7,894 bases of DNA, taken from positions 1-7,894 of the forward strand of contig CAMTPG010000112.1 in assembly GCA_947074335.1 (NCBI GenBank), given 5' to 3'. Shown here in pieces: positions 1 to 6,801 of this stretch. The DNA is from an uncultured Parabacteroides sp. (GTDB taxonomy: Bacteria; Bacteroidota; Bacteroidia; Bacteroidales; Tannerellaceae). The stretch's first letter is position 1. The number at the start of each line of letters is the position of its first letter. The notes beneath the pieces were generated by a model. The model was not told where the DNA came from. It ran no database searches and saw only the letters and a program-made list of their open reading frames with translations. Made by a program: the position numbers and the translations under genes.

Positions 1-345
1 GATCTGCACACAACCGACGAAATCGACTCAATCATCGGCATGTTTCCCGATTTAGAGGGAATTATGCTCGGACGCGGCCTGCTGGCCCGGCCTTCGCTGG
101 CTTCCGAATATCAATCCGGCGAAACACTCTCCGATCAGGAATTGTATGCCAAAGTAATGGAAATGCACAACCGTTTGTTGGCACATTACAGCGAAGCGCT
201 CGAAGGCGGCGAAGCACAACTGCTCAACAAAATGAAAACCCTGTGGGAATATCTGCTTCCCGATCTGGATAAAAAAGTGCATAAAATGATCCGGAAAAGC
301 ACCTCTATGCAGAAATATTTATCGGCAGTAAATCAGATTTATTAA
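1..345 (+). CDS. tRNA-dihydrouridine synthase, C-terminal part (5' end outside window)
   Basis: The frame is open from base 1 to the TAA at 343-345 and gives the last 114 residues of a protein whose start lies outside the window. The segment begins DLHTTDEID and continues with EGIMLGRGLLARPSL. This matches the end of the Dus TIM barrel, where an NGD-type strand and the GRG loop hold the FMN phosphate. The rest (Ser-Gly-Glu onward) is helical, with basic KKVHKMIRKS near the end, as in the C-terminal tRNA-binding helical domain. Family knowledge: these flavoenzymes use NADPH to reduce uridine to dihydrouridine in the tRNA D-loop, in the cytoplasm. The ATG at 40 is internal to the conserved barrel and is not the start. 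The Dus subtype cannot be decided from this fragment. No clear terminator follows the stop. Confidence 0.88.
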   Translation, partial: DLHTTDEIDSIIGMFPDLEGIMLGRGLLARPSLASEYQSGETLSDQELYAKVMEMHNRLLAHYSEALEGGEAQLLNKMKTLWEYLLPDLDKKVHKMIRKSTSMQKYLSAVNQIY

Positions 346-393
346 AATAGATTATTTCGGATTAATGCTTTAAAACGAAGCCATATAGGTTTT

Positions 394-401
394 TACATTT
401 G
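394..401 (+). promoter_or_regulatory. Possible upstream -7 element (TACATTTG)
   Basis: TACATTTG fits the Bacteroidota -7 consensus TAnnTTTG exactly. The matching -33 element is poor: TTTA at 369-372 is 21 bases upstream. It would give a second, more distal start site for the outer-membrane protein gene, with a leader of about 100 bases. Confidence 0.3.
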
Positions 402-441
402 CATTGGTTTTTTGATTAAATATTATTAATAAACTATAAAC

Positions 442-471
442 TGTGAACCCGAAATAAAAAGTATATCTTTG
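442..471 (+). promoter_or_regulatory. Probable promoter of the DUF5686-nhaC unit
   Basis: TATCTTTG at 464-471 matches the Bacteroidota -7 consensus TAnnTTTG. A -33-like TGTG (consensus TTTG) lies at 442-445, with 18 bases between. The region upstream is A/T-rich and includes the 10-bp palindrome TTATTAATAA at 423-432. Transcription would begin near 477, giving a leader of about 30 bases before the ATG at 509. Of the two candidates in this gap, this one has the better spacing. Confidence 0.6.
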
Positions 472-508
472 CATAAATGAAGATCCGGGAGGATATAATT
501 TAACAGAG

Positions 509-3094
509 ATGAATAACTTTTTTCGAAATACATGTTTGTTTCTTTTTTTACTGATTTTATCAGGTGTTCCTAATCTTTACGGACAGCAGATTACATCGGC
601 TTCGGGTGTTGTAAAAGATGCTGCAACAGGCGAACTGCTCCCCTTTGTTTCTGTCTATTTTGACGGATCCACCATTGGCGGCATGACAGACGATGAAGGT
701 CTTTTTTCAATACAGAATGATAAAGGTTATACCAAACTGGCTGCAGCCTCGCTGGGTTACGATACCGAAACCATTGAACTGAAACCCGGACAAACAAACA
801 AAGATCTGGTAATTGAATTGAAACCTACGGCTTTCGAAATCTCGGAAGTTGTGGTAAAACCCAAACGCGAAAAATATACCCGCAAAGATAATCCGGCTGT
901 CGAACTGATTCGCCAGGTTATTGCACACAAAAATGATAACCGCATCGAAGCCAAAGAGCAATATTCGGTAGAGATCTACGAAAAACTCAGTCTTTCGCTC
1001 GATGATTTCAACCCCAATCTGGAGAAGAATAAGTTCATGCGCAAATTCAATTTCATCAAGAATTACATGGACACTTCCGAATTTAACGGCAAACCGATTC
1101 TTACCGTTTCAGTGCGCGAAACCTTATCCGAATTGTATTACCGGAAAAGTCCGAAATCGGAAAAATCATTTATCAAAGCCAAGCGACAGCAGGGCGTGGA
1201 TAAAGGGCTCGACGATGGCGGCGGCATCACTTCGAATCTGGAAGAGATTTTCAAGAGTGTGAATATCTTCGATAATAATATCACTATTCTGCTGAATAAA
1301 TTTGTCAGTCCGCTCTCTTCCACACTGGCCACAACTTACTACCATTATTATATCATGGATACCGTGGATATTGGCAATGATCGCTGTGTGGACCTGGCGT
1401 TTGTACCATCAAACAGTGAAAGTTACGGATTTACCGGAAGATTATATATTACACTTGACGGTCGTTATGCCGTTAAAAAAGTGACACTGGATACGCCGAC
1501 TCACATTAACCTGAACTGGGTGGAACGCATGCGTGTGGAGCAGGAATATATTCAGTTGCCCGACAGCACATGGGCTGTTCAAACTGAAAATACCTATGCA
1601 AATTTCCAGGTGATAAAAGGATCGCAAAAGCTCTTTGCGCATCAGCTCAGGACCTACGAAGATTATAATTTCAACATACAGAATCCCGATTCGATTTTCT
1701 CCACGCTCGGCCGCACCATCACTTTGCCCGATGCCACGATTCAGACCGATTCGTTTTGGATAAACAACCGTCCGATTCCGCTAAAGGAGAAAGAAGATGC
1801 ACTGAAAGATCTGTTGGCGCAGCTTCGGCGTGTGCCGGCCTTCAATGCCATTATTAAAACGGCCGAGATTCTGATTACCGGCTATATTCCGACCAATGAT
1901 GATAAGAAACTGACCAAATTTGATTTCGGTCCAATGAATACCACACTGAGTACCAACCGGTTGGAAGGTCTGCGCCTGCGTGTGGGCGGAATGACAACCG
2001 CCAATCTGAGTCCGCATTGGTTTGGAAGCGGTTATCTGGCGTACGGTACAAACGACCGTAAATTCAAATACAACGCCACATTGACCTACAGTTTCAACAA
2101 AAAAGAATATCACGCCGGCGAACATCCGATCAATAATCTTTCGGCCATTCAGGAATACGATTTGTATACGCCCGGACAGGATTTCCTCTATACCAGCAAA
2201 GATAATATCTTTGTAACCTGGAAAGTAGGCGAACCGGTTCGTAAAATGCAATACATCCGCAAAACCATGCTTCAGTATGAAAAAGAATGGCTTAACGGAT
2301 TATCCTGGAAATCGTGGGCGATGAATCAGAACAATGAAGCGGCAGGTACGCTGCAATATATTGAGCGAAACGAAGCCGGAAAACTCTTCCGCATCAAAGA
2401 TTTCACCGTCTCTGAACTCGGAACCCAATTGCGTTTTGCTCCCGGCGAACGTGCTTATGGCGGTCGTGCCGGTAAAGAATCGGTATTCAATCTCTCCAAA
2501 GATGCGCCGGTTTTCAAACTCTCACACCGCATGGGCATCAAAGGCGTTCTGGGCGGCGATTTCAATTATAACCGTACCGAGGCCAGTGCCGAAAAACGCA
2601 TCTGGCTCTCTTCGTTCGGACATATTGATGCACAGGTTAAAGGCGGACTGGTTTGGGATAAAGTACCTTTCCCGCTGCTGATTATGCCCAATACCAACCA
2701 GTCGGTAACCATTCAGCCCGAAGCATTCCATCTGATGAATGCCATGGAGTTTGTGGCTGATCATTATGTGACATTTAATGCCACCTATTACCTGAAAGGA
2801 TGGATCCTGAATCGTGTGCCGCTGATTAAATTTATGCGTTTGCGCGAAGTGGTTTCATTTAATATGGTATATGGCGGACTGACGGATAAAAATAATCCTT
2901 CAAAAACTTCCGATTTGTATATTTTCCCTGAAGGCACACAGGCTTTGGGAAGCACACCCTATATGGAAGCCAGTGTGGGATTGGAAAATATATTCAAGAT
3001 TTTGCGTGTTGATTATTATCGCCGTCTGACCTATCTGAATCATCCCGATATCAAGAAAAACGGTGTACGCATTGCATTGCGTTTCTCGTTCTAA
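509..3094 (+). CDS. DUF5686 / carboxypeptidase-D-regulatory-like domain outer-membrane protein
   Basis: 861 residues. Residues 1-25 form a Sec signal peptide: a basic Arg, then the hydrophobic core LFLFLLILSGV, ending near LYG-QQ. Residues about 31-105 form a carboxypeptidase-D-regulatory-like beta-sandwich (SGVVKDAATGELLPFVSV, then GGMTDDEGLFSI), as also found at the front of TonB-dependent receptors. A linker (EISEVVVKPKREKYTRKDNPAVELIRQVI) opens the DUF5686 region, which fills the rest. The C-terminal half is rich in alternating aromatic/polar strands and the chain ends RIALRFSF, with a terminal Phe typical of outer-membrane beta-barrels. There is no TonB plug domain, so this is not a SusC-like receptor. 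The molecular function of DUF5686 is not established. The antiporter gene follows after 16 bases, so the two are probably co-transcribed. The ATG at 509 is chosen because the signal peptide starts there; GGGAGG at 488-493 is too far upstream to serve as its ribosome site. Confidence 0.88.
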   Translation: MNNFFRNTCLFLFLLILSGVPNLYGQQITSASGVVKDAATGELLPFVSVYFDGSTIGGMTDDEGLFSIQNDKGYTKLAAASLGYDTETIELKPGQTNKDLVIELKPTAFEISEVVVKPKREKYTRKDNPAVELIRQVIAHKNDNRIEAKEQYSVEIYEKLSLSLDDFNPNLEKNKFMRKFNFIKNYMDTSEFNGKPILTVSVRETLSELYYRKSPKSEKSFIKAKRQQGVDKGLDDGGGITSNLEEIFKSVNIFDNNITILLNKFVSPLSSTLATTYYHYYIMDTVDIGNDRCVDLAFVPSNSESYGFTGRLYITLDGRYAVKKVTLDTPTHINLNWVERMRVEQEYIQLPDSTWAVQTENTYANFQVIKGSQKLFAHQLRTYEDYNFNIQNPDSIFSTLGRTITLPDATIQTDSFWINNRPIPLKEKEDALKDLLAQLRRVPAFNAIIKTAEILITGYIPTNDDKKLTKFDFGPMNTTLSTNRLEGLRLRVGGMTTANLSPHWFGSGYLAYGTNDRKFKYNATLTYSFNKKEYHAGEHPINNLSAIQEYDLYTPGQDFLYTSKDNIFVTWKVGEPVRKMQYIRKTMLQYEKEWLNGLSWKSWAMNQNNEAAGTLQYIERNEAGKLFRIKDFTVSELGTQLRFAPGERAYGGRAGKESVFNLSKDAPVFKLSHRMGIKGVLGGDFNYNRTEASAEKRIWLSSFGHIDAQVKGGLVWDKVPFPLLIMPNTNQSVTIQPEAFHLMNAMEFVADHYVTFNATYYLKGWILNRVPLIKFMRLREVVSFNMVYGGLTDKNNPSKTSDLYIFPEGTQALGSTPYMEASVGLENIFKILRVDYYRRLTYLNHPDIKKNGVRIALRFSF

Positions 3095-3110
3095 TTATAA
3101 AACAAATTTC

Positions 3111-4442
3111 ATGAGTTCATCCGCTAAACCCGATTTTCATCATACACCAAATCCCTGGGCACTGATCCCGCTGGCCGTTTTTCTGTTATCGTATCTGGTG
3201 GTTTCTATTGCCGCCGGCGATTTTTATAAGATGCCCATTACAGTGGCTTTTGTGCTTTCGTCGGTTGTGGCTATAGCCATTTCGAAAGGCGGGAAGCTGA
3301 ATAACCGCATCGAACAATTCTGTCGCGGTGCAGCTAACAGCAACCTGATGCTGATGGTAATCATCTTTATTCTGGCCGGCGCCTTTGCACAAACCGCTAA
3401 ATCGATGGGCGCTGTCGATGCCACGGTAAATCTGGCCATGTCTGTTTTGCCCGAACAATTACTGGCTGCAGGCATATTTATTGCTGCCTGTTTTATCTCT
3501 TTATCGGTTGGCACTTCGGTTGGCACCATTGTGGCACTGGCTCCGGTGGCTGTCGGCATTGCATCCAAAGCCGATTTGCCGGTGGCATTAATGCTTGGTG
3601 TTGTTGTGAGCGGTGCCATGTTTGGCGATAATCTTTCATTTATTTCGGATACAACTATTGTTGCAACCCGTACACAAGGTTGCAATATGAGCGATAAATT
3701 CAAAGTAAATATCCGCATTGCGCTGCCGGTAGCTATTGTTACCGGATTGATTTATATCTGGATCGGATCGGGCATCGAATCTGCTTATGTAGTAGGTCCG
3801 ATCGAATGGCTGAAAGTTTTGCCTTATCTGGCAGTGCTGATTACTGCTGTATGTGGTGTAAATGTGATGCTCGTGTTATTGATGGGCACAATCTTTTCGG
3901 GACTTGTCGGACTCTTCACCGGCAGTTTTGATATTTGGGGCTGGAATGCATCCATGGGAACCGGTATCACACAAATGGGCGAATTGATTATTGTAACGCT
4001 GTTGGCCGGTGGTATGTTGGAGATGATTCGCTTTAATGGCGGCATCGACTGGCTGATTCAGAAACTAACGCAACATATTCGTTCAACCCGCGCCGCCGAG
4101 TTGAGCATTGCTGCATTAGTGGCTTTTGCCAATGTTTGTACGGCAAATAATACCATTGCATTGATTATGGCAGGACCGATTGCACGCGATATCTCTGAAC
4201 GTTTCCGTATTGATCCGCGCCGCAGTGCCAGTTTGCTGGATATTTTCTCCTGTTTTGTGCAAGGCATCATTCCTTATGGTGCCCAGCTTTTAATGGCAGC
4301 CGGCCTGAGTGGCGTTTCGCCAATCGAAATCATGCAATATCTCTATTATCCCTATTTGCTGGGCGCCGGTGCATTGCTGGCTATTGCTTTTAATTATCCG
4401 CGCCGTTATACCATGAAGCCGGTTAATAGCGCCACAAAATAA
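3111..4442 (+). CDS. nhaC: NhaC-family Na+/H+ antiporter
   Basis: 443 residues, with about 11-13 hydrophobic segments along the whole length, so an inner-membrane transporter. The family signature GDNLSFISDTT is at residues 172-182, followed by ATRTQGC. SLSVGTSVGTIVALAPVAVGI (130-150) matches the conserved glycine/threonine-rich transport segment. A second polar membrane segment, NVCTANNTIALIMAGP, is at 341-356. Family knowledge: these proteins exchange Na+ for H+, but some NhaC relatives carry organic substrates (for example malate/lactate), so the ion specificity is inferred. The ATG at 3111 is preferred over an in-frame GTG at 3063, which would overlap the upstream gene and add 16 non-conserved-looking residues. 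The 16-base spacing to the DUF5686 gene indicates one transcript. There is no Shine-Dalgarno sequence, which is normal for this phylum. Confidence 0.87.
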   Translation: MSSSAKPDFHHTPNPWALIPLAVFLLSYLVVSIAAGDFYKMPITVAFVLSSVVAIAISKGGKLNNRIEQFCRGAANSNLMLMVIIFILAGAFAQTAKSMGAVDATVNLAMSVLPEQLLAAGIFIAACFISLSVGTSVGTIVALAPVAVGIASKADLPVALMLGVVVSGAMFGDNLSFISDTTIVATRTQGCNMSDKFKVNIRIALPVAIVTGLIYIWIGSGIESAYVVGPIEWLKVLPYLAVLITAVCGVNVMLVLLMGTIFSGLVGLFTGSFDIWGWNASMGTGITQMGELIIVTLLAGGMLEMIRFNGGIDWLIQKLTQHIRSTRAAELSIAALVAFANVCTANNTIALIMAGPIARDISERFRIDPRRSASLLDIFSCFVQGIIPYGAQLLMAAGLSGVSPIEIMQYLYYPYLLGAGALLAIAFNYPRRYTMKPVNSATK

Positions 4443-4466
4443 ACCCGGGAAGTCGTAGTATCCCAT

Positions 4467-4501
4467 AAAAAAACCATTGCACGGTTCACACCGTACAATG
4501 G
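4467..4501 (-). terminator. Intrinsic terminator reading on the minus strand, in a convergent region
   Basis: CCATTGCACGGT (4474-4485) and ACCGTACAATGG (4490-4501) form a 12-position stem with a single C/A mismatch and a 4-base loop. Seven A residues at 4467-4473 lie on the plus-strand 5' side, so on the minus strand the hairpin is followed directly by seven T residues. It is therefore a good intrinsic terminator for transcripts arriving from the histidine kinase gene, about 250 bases upstream in that direction. On the plus strand it lies 31 bases after the nhaC stop but has no T-tract behind it (CCAAAAATAAG), so it would be a weak terminator for nhaC, or only a 3'-end stabiliser. Confidence 0.68.
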
Positions 4502-4753
4502 CCAAAAATAAGTATAATAAATCAGCGATATAAACTTAATATTGCATACCCTATTAAGAGTTAATCATTAAAAAGCAGACGGGCCAATACATCCTGGTCG
4601 GCTTAATACGACTCTTTTGGTAGCGAAATATTCGCCCTCCTCCTCGTACTCAATACGAAAAATCAGCGGGATCGAAGACTGCGAGAATTCATCTCAGCCG
4701 CTATCTTACTCGTATTAAAATAACAAAGAGCAATCCGTAAAAGTTTATCTGTT
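4502..4753. other. Intergenic stretch between convergent units, with nested inverted repeats
   Basis: No convincing gene lies here. The first 70 bases are A/T-rich. Bases 4603-4718 hold a 9-bp perfect inverted repeat (TTAATACGA at 4603-4611, TCGTATTAA at 4710-4718). Within it are small non-crossing hairpins: GCGAA/TTCGC (4623-4635), TCGTA/TACGA (4644-4658), AGCGG/CCGCT (4665-4669 with 4698-4702) and GAGA/TCTC (4683-4695). If the kinase transcript runs to the terminator at 4467-4501, this forms a 3' UTR of about 290 bases. The fold was drawn by eye. A minus-strand open frame without a usual start codon (4568-4693) overlaps it. Confidence 0.35.
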
Positions 4754-5932
4754 TTAAGGGAAAATAATAGAGACCCGGGTTCCTTTTCCGGGTTCGGATA
4801 CAAATTGTACTTCAGCTTTATAACTATGCAGAATACGCATAGCCAGACTAAGTCCGATTCCATTACCCGAAAATCCGCGCGCATTCGAAGCCCGATAGAA
4901 TGGTTGATGAATGCGCAACAATTCTTCAGCAGGAATACCAATGCCCTGATCTTCAATCGTTAATATCCCGCCTCTGAGACGCATCTCAACCGGTTTATCT
5001 CCCGAATATTTACAGGCATTATTAATCAGATTTCCAATGGCAATCTTCAACAAATAAGGATTTGCCTGAATGGTATAGGCAAAGTGATCGGTCTGAAAAC
5101 TTACACGCCCGTCGGCAAACTGCATCAGAAAATCGGCCAGCGATATCTCTTCTACGGCACTTGATAAAATTTCATTATCACCACGCGAAAGAAACAGCAG
5201 ATTTTTCATCAGTTGAGTAATGCGGTTTGCTTCGGTTTCGATGCGCTTCAAAGCTGCCTGATATTCGGACGGCGAGCGCTCCTTCATTAAACTGATTTCG
5301 CATTCGCCGCGGATGGCCGTTAACGGATTATTTAATTCGTGCGAGGCATTGCTGATAAATGATTTTTCGCTTTGGTAAGCCGCATCAATGCGATCTATCA
5401 TACGAGTTGCATACAGACGACCCACAAAATAGATCAATATACCGCTGATCAGAAATAAACCGAGCAACATCCACGCCATTCGTTGCTGAATTTCGACTCC
5501 GTATTTATTGGCCGAAAGCACCAATACAATAAAATTACCTTCATTGTCAGGGTAATAAAGTGCGGCACCAAACAGATCATTATGATTGATACGAAGAGGT
5601 TTTCCGGTATATAATTGTTTAATTTCTGTTTCGGTAAGATAGAGCCGCAACGAATCGCGGGTAGTTTGCACACTGTCGGCATTGAGCAGGATTTCGGTAG
5701 CAACCGGCATGGTTTCGTCGTAATGCTGCTGGATACGGGCATAATCTTCGTCGGATACTTCATCTTTCTCCCAATACTTTTGAGCAGTGACCCAAGCCTT
5801 TTCGGCCAGATACGAATAATAGAGATTATTCATATAACCGGTTGCCACCCAATAAAACAAAAAGATAACAACCGCAATCACGCCCAAGGTGATTCCGGAA
5901 TAAAAAAGAGCTATCTTCGTTCCCGTTTTCAT
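4754..5932 (-). CDS. Membrane sensor histidine kinase, HisKA/HATPase_c type
   Basis: 392 residues. Membrane segments are at about 8-28 and 152-172, with a periplasmic sensor region of about 120 residues between them. A short linker (GRLYATRMIDRIDAAYQSEK) leads to the H-box SNASHELNNPLTAIRGE, with the phospho-accepting histidine at residue 198. The ATP-binding domain shows the N-box NLINNACKYSG (Asn304/305), the G1 box EDQGIGIP (Asp328) and the G2 box GNGIGLSLA (356-364). All catalytic elements are intact. The linker is too short for a full HAMP domain. The sensor loop has an acidic patch at 55-63 (E, D, E, D, E, D within nine residues). The ATG overlaps the stop of the response regulator by one base (TGATG), which suggests translational coupling. 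Inferred role: it autophosphorylates at the membrane and passes phosphate to the regulator encoded just upstream. The signal is unknown. Confidence 0.93.
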   Translation of the reverse strand: MKTGTKIALFYSGITLGVIAVVIFLFYWVATGYMNNLYYSYLAEKAWVTAQKYWEKDEVSDEDYARIQQHYDETMPVATEILLNADSVQTTRDSLRLYLTETEIKQLYTGKPLRINHNDLFGAALYYPDNEGNFIVLVLSANKYGVEIQQRMAWMLLGLFLISGILIYFVGRLYATRMIDRIDAAYQSEKSFISNASHELNNPLTAIRGECEISLMKERSPSEYQAALKRIETEANRITQLMKNLLFLSRGDNEILSSAVEEISLADFLMQFADGRVSFQTDHFAYTIQANPYLLKIAIGNLINNACKYSGDKPVEMRLRGGILTIEDQGIGIPAEELLRIHQPFYRASNARGFSGNGIGLSLAMRILHSYKAEVQFVSEPGKGTRVSIIFP

Positions 5933-6612
5933 CAGGCTTCAAGCATATATCCTACACCCACAACTGTATGCAACAACTTGTGTTTGTAATCTTTATCTAT
6001 TTTGGTACGCAGATAATTTACATACACATCAACCACATTCGTATTGGTATCAAAATTCTTATCCCACACATCGCGTAACAACGTAAGCCGGCTCAATGCA
6101 ATGCCCTGATGCTGCATAAAATATTCCAACAAGCGGTATTCGCGCACAGTAAGATCAATTGCTACATCGCCGCGCAGGGCACGATGACCCGACGGATCGA
6201 GGGTGAGATCGCCACAACGCATCACCGAATCGGCTTCCTGCCGGGTCAGACTTCGGCGAAGCAATGCCTTCAGACGTGCTTCAAGCTCTTGGAAACTAAA
6301 TGGTTTTACCAGATAATCGTCGGCTCCGGCATCCAGTCCGCCCACAATATCATCCGTTGTACCCAGAGCGGTGAGCATAATTACCGGCGTGGCATAACCC
6401 TGTTGCCTTCTATAATCGCGACAAATCTGCAAACCGTTTCCTTTGGGCAGTATAATATCGAGTATCAGTAATTCGAAAACTTCAGATTGCAAAGCCTCGC
6501 GCGCCTCATCGCCATGATAAGCCACACGCACTTCGTGCCCAGACTCACGCAATCCGCGTTCAATAAATGAGGCAATATTCACCTCATCTTCAACCAATAA
6601 TATTTTTGCCAT
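5932..6612 (-). CDS. Response regulator, OmpR/PhoB family
   Basis: 226 residues. The receiver domain (1 to about 120) has the acidic pocket E8/D9, phospho-acceptor D52 in LLILDIILP, T81 in VIMLTA and K103 in LVKPF. The C-terminal winged helix (about 130-226) has the family pattern LTVREYRLLEYF, then VVDVYVNYLRTKID and HTVVGVGYML at the end. Family knowledge: phosphorylation at D52 favours dimerisation and binding to direct repeats in promoters. It is the first gene of a two-gene operon with the kinase. The start at 6612 lies just ahead of the conserved KILLVEDE and behind an A-rich leader (AATAATAAAAACGA) with no Shine-Dalgarno sequence. It is divergent from corA, so control of corA, of itself, or of both is possible but not shown. 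Confidence 0.95.
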   Translation of the reverse strand: MAKILLVEDEVNIASFIERGLRESGHEVRVAYHGDEAREALQSEVFELLILDIILPKGNGLQICRDYRRQQGYATPVIMLTALGTTDDIVGGLDAGADDYLVKPFSFQELEARLKALLRRSLTRQEADSVMRCGDLTLDPSGHRALRGDVAIDLTVREYRLLEYFMQHQGIALSRLTLLRDVWDKNFDTNTNVVDVYVNYLRTKIDKDYKHKLLHTVVGVGYMLEA

Positions 6613-6638
6613 TCGTTTTTATTATTTTAAAACAGCTA

Positions 6639-6645
6639 CAAGGTA
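6639..6645 (-). promoter_or_regulatory. Possible -7-like element of the response-regulator operon
   Basis: On the minus strand this reads TACCTTG, one T short of the consensus TAnnTTTG. It would place the transcript start about 20 bases before the regulator ATG. No good -33 TTTG is seen at the usual distance, so the call is weak. It forms an inverted pair with the corA -7 element. Confidence 0.25.
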
Positions 6646-6674
6646 TGCATAAATGCGGAATTTTTGTACCTTTG
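6644..6674 (+). promoter_or_regulatory. Promoter upstream of corA and its leader
   Basis: TACCTTTG at 6667-6674 is an exact match to the Bacteroidota -7 consensus TAnnTTTG. TATG at 6644-6647 (consensus TTTG) lies exactly 19 bases upstream, the usual spacing. Transcription would start near 6680, giving a long corA leader of about 125 bases that contains a short open frame and hairpins. Confidence 0.68.
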
Positions 6675-6700
6675 CGGCCGTAAAAAGTAATTTCCTAATT

Positions 6701-6751
6701 ATGGACGACAGTATACCGCGAGAAAATAAACAAAATCAATCATTGACGTAA
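6701..6751 (+). CDS. Candidate 16-residue leader peptide upstream of corA
   Basis: ATG at 6701 opens a 16-codon frame, MDDSIPRENKQNQSLT, ending in TAA at 6749-6751. It starts about 20 bases after the predicted transcript start and is out of frame with corA. No Shine-Dalgarno sequence precedes it, which is normal in this phylum. The peptide is very polar and has no membrane segment. Its acidic start, Asp-Asp with Pro at position 6 and Glu at 8, recalls the acidic/proline-rich leader peptides that sense low Mg2+ by destabilising the ribosome in enterobacteria (MgtL type). That analogy is inference. A frame of this length could also occur by chance. Its stop codon sits in the left arm of the hairpin at 6746-6780. 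Confidence 0.35.
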   Translation: MDDSIPRENKQNQSLT

Positions 6752-6793
6752 CAGAGCGCGCCAACACTGCCTCTGTACGTTTTAAACAGAACG
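6746..6793 (+). promoter_or_regulatory. Two overlapping hairpins in the corA leader (attenuator-like)
   Basis: Hairpin A pairs ACGT-(A)-ACAGAG (6746-6756) with CTCTGTACGT (6771-6780): ten base pairs with one bulged A and a 14-base loop. Hairpin B pairs CGTTTT (6778-6783) with AGAACG (6788-6793): six pairs including one G-U, with loop AAAC. The two share bases 6778-6780 and cannot fully form together. Hairpin B ends immediately before the Shine-Dalgarno sequence at 6794. Only four T residues follow hairpin A, so control of translation initiation or Rho access seems likelier than intrinsic termination. Found by eye, without energy calculation. Confidence 0.45.
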
Positions 6794-6801
6794 AAAGGAG
6801 G
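6794..6801 (+). promoter_or_regulatory. Strong Shine-Dalgarno sequence of corA
   Basis: AAAGGAGG lies five bases before the corA ATG at 6807. It fixes that start, since an in-frame TAA at 6783-6785 blocks longer versions. It is the only strong, well-placed Shine-Dalgarno site in the window; the other genes start behind A/T-rich leaders, as expected in Bacteroidota. Confidence 0.72.

Noticed and set aside
477..503. Eight-codon frame (MKIREDII) just before the DUF5686 gene
   Set aside because: It begins at the predicted transcript start itself, is very short, and no hairpin or functional link accompanies it; probably chance.
1781..2251. Minus-strand 156-codon frame inside the DUF5686 gene
   Set aside because: Opposite a long continuous gene, with no start-region signal or recognisable domain.
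3063..3110. Earlier GTG start for the antiporter
   Set aside because: It would overlap the end of the DUF5686 barrel and adds residues that do not look like part of the family; ATG at 3111 fits better.
3224..3718. Minus-strand 164-codon frame inside nhaC
   Set aside because: It lies opposite a clearly conserved transporter and its residues reflect the complementary codons; no family recognised.
4503..4510. Minus-strand match to TAnnTTTG (TATTTTTG)
   Set aside because: It would start transcription inside the terminator hairpin and run antisense into nhaC; an A/T-rich chance match is likelier.
4603..4718. tRNA or other known RNA gene
   Set aside because: No T-loop GGTTCGAATCC-like motif, acceptor stem or CCA end; the fold does not match a family I recognise.
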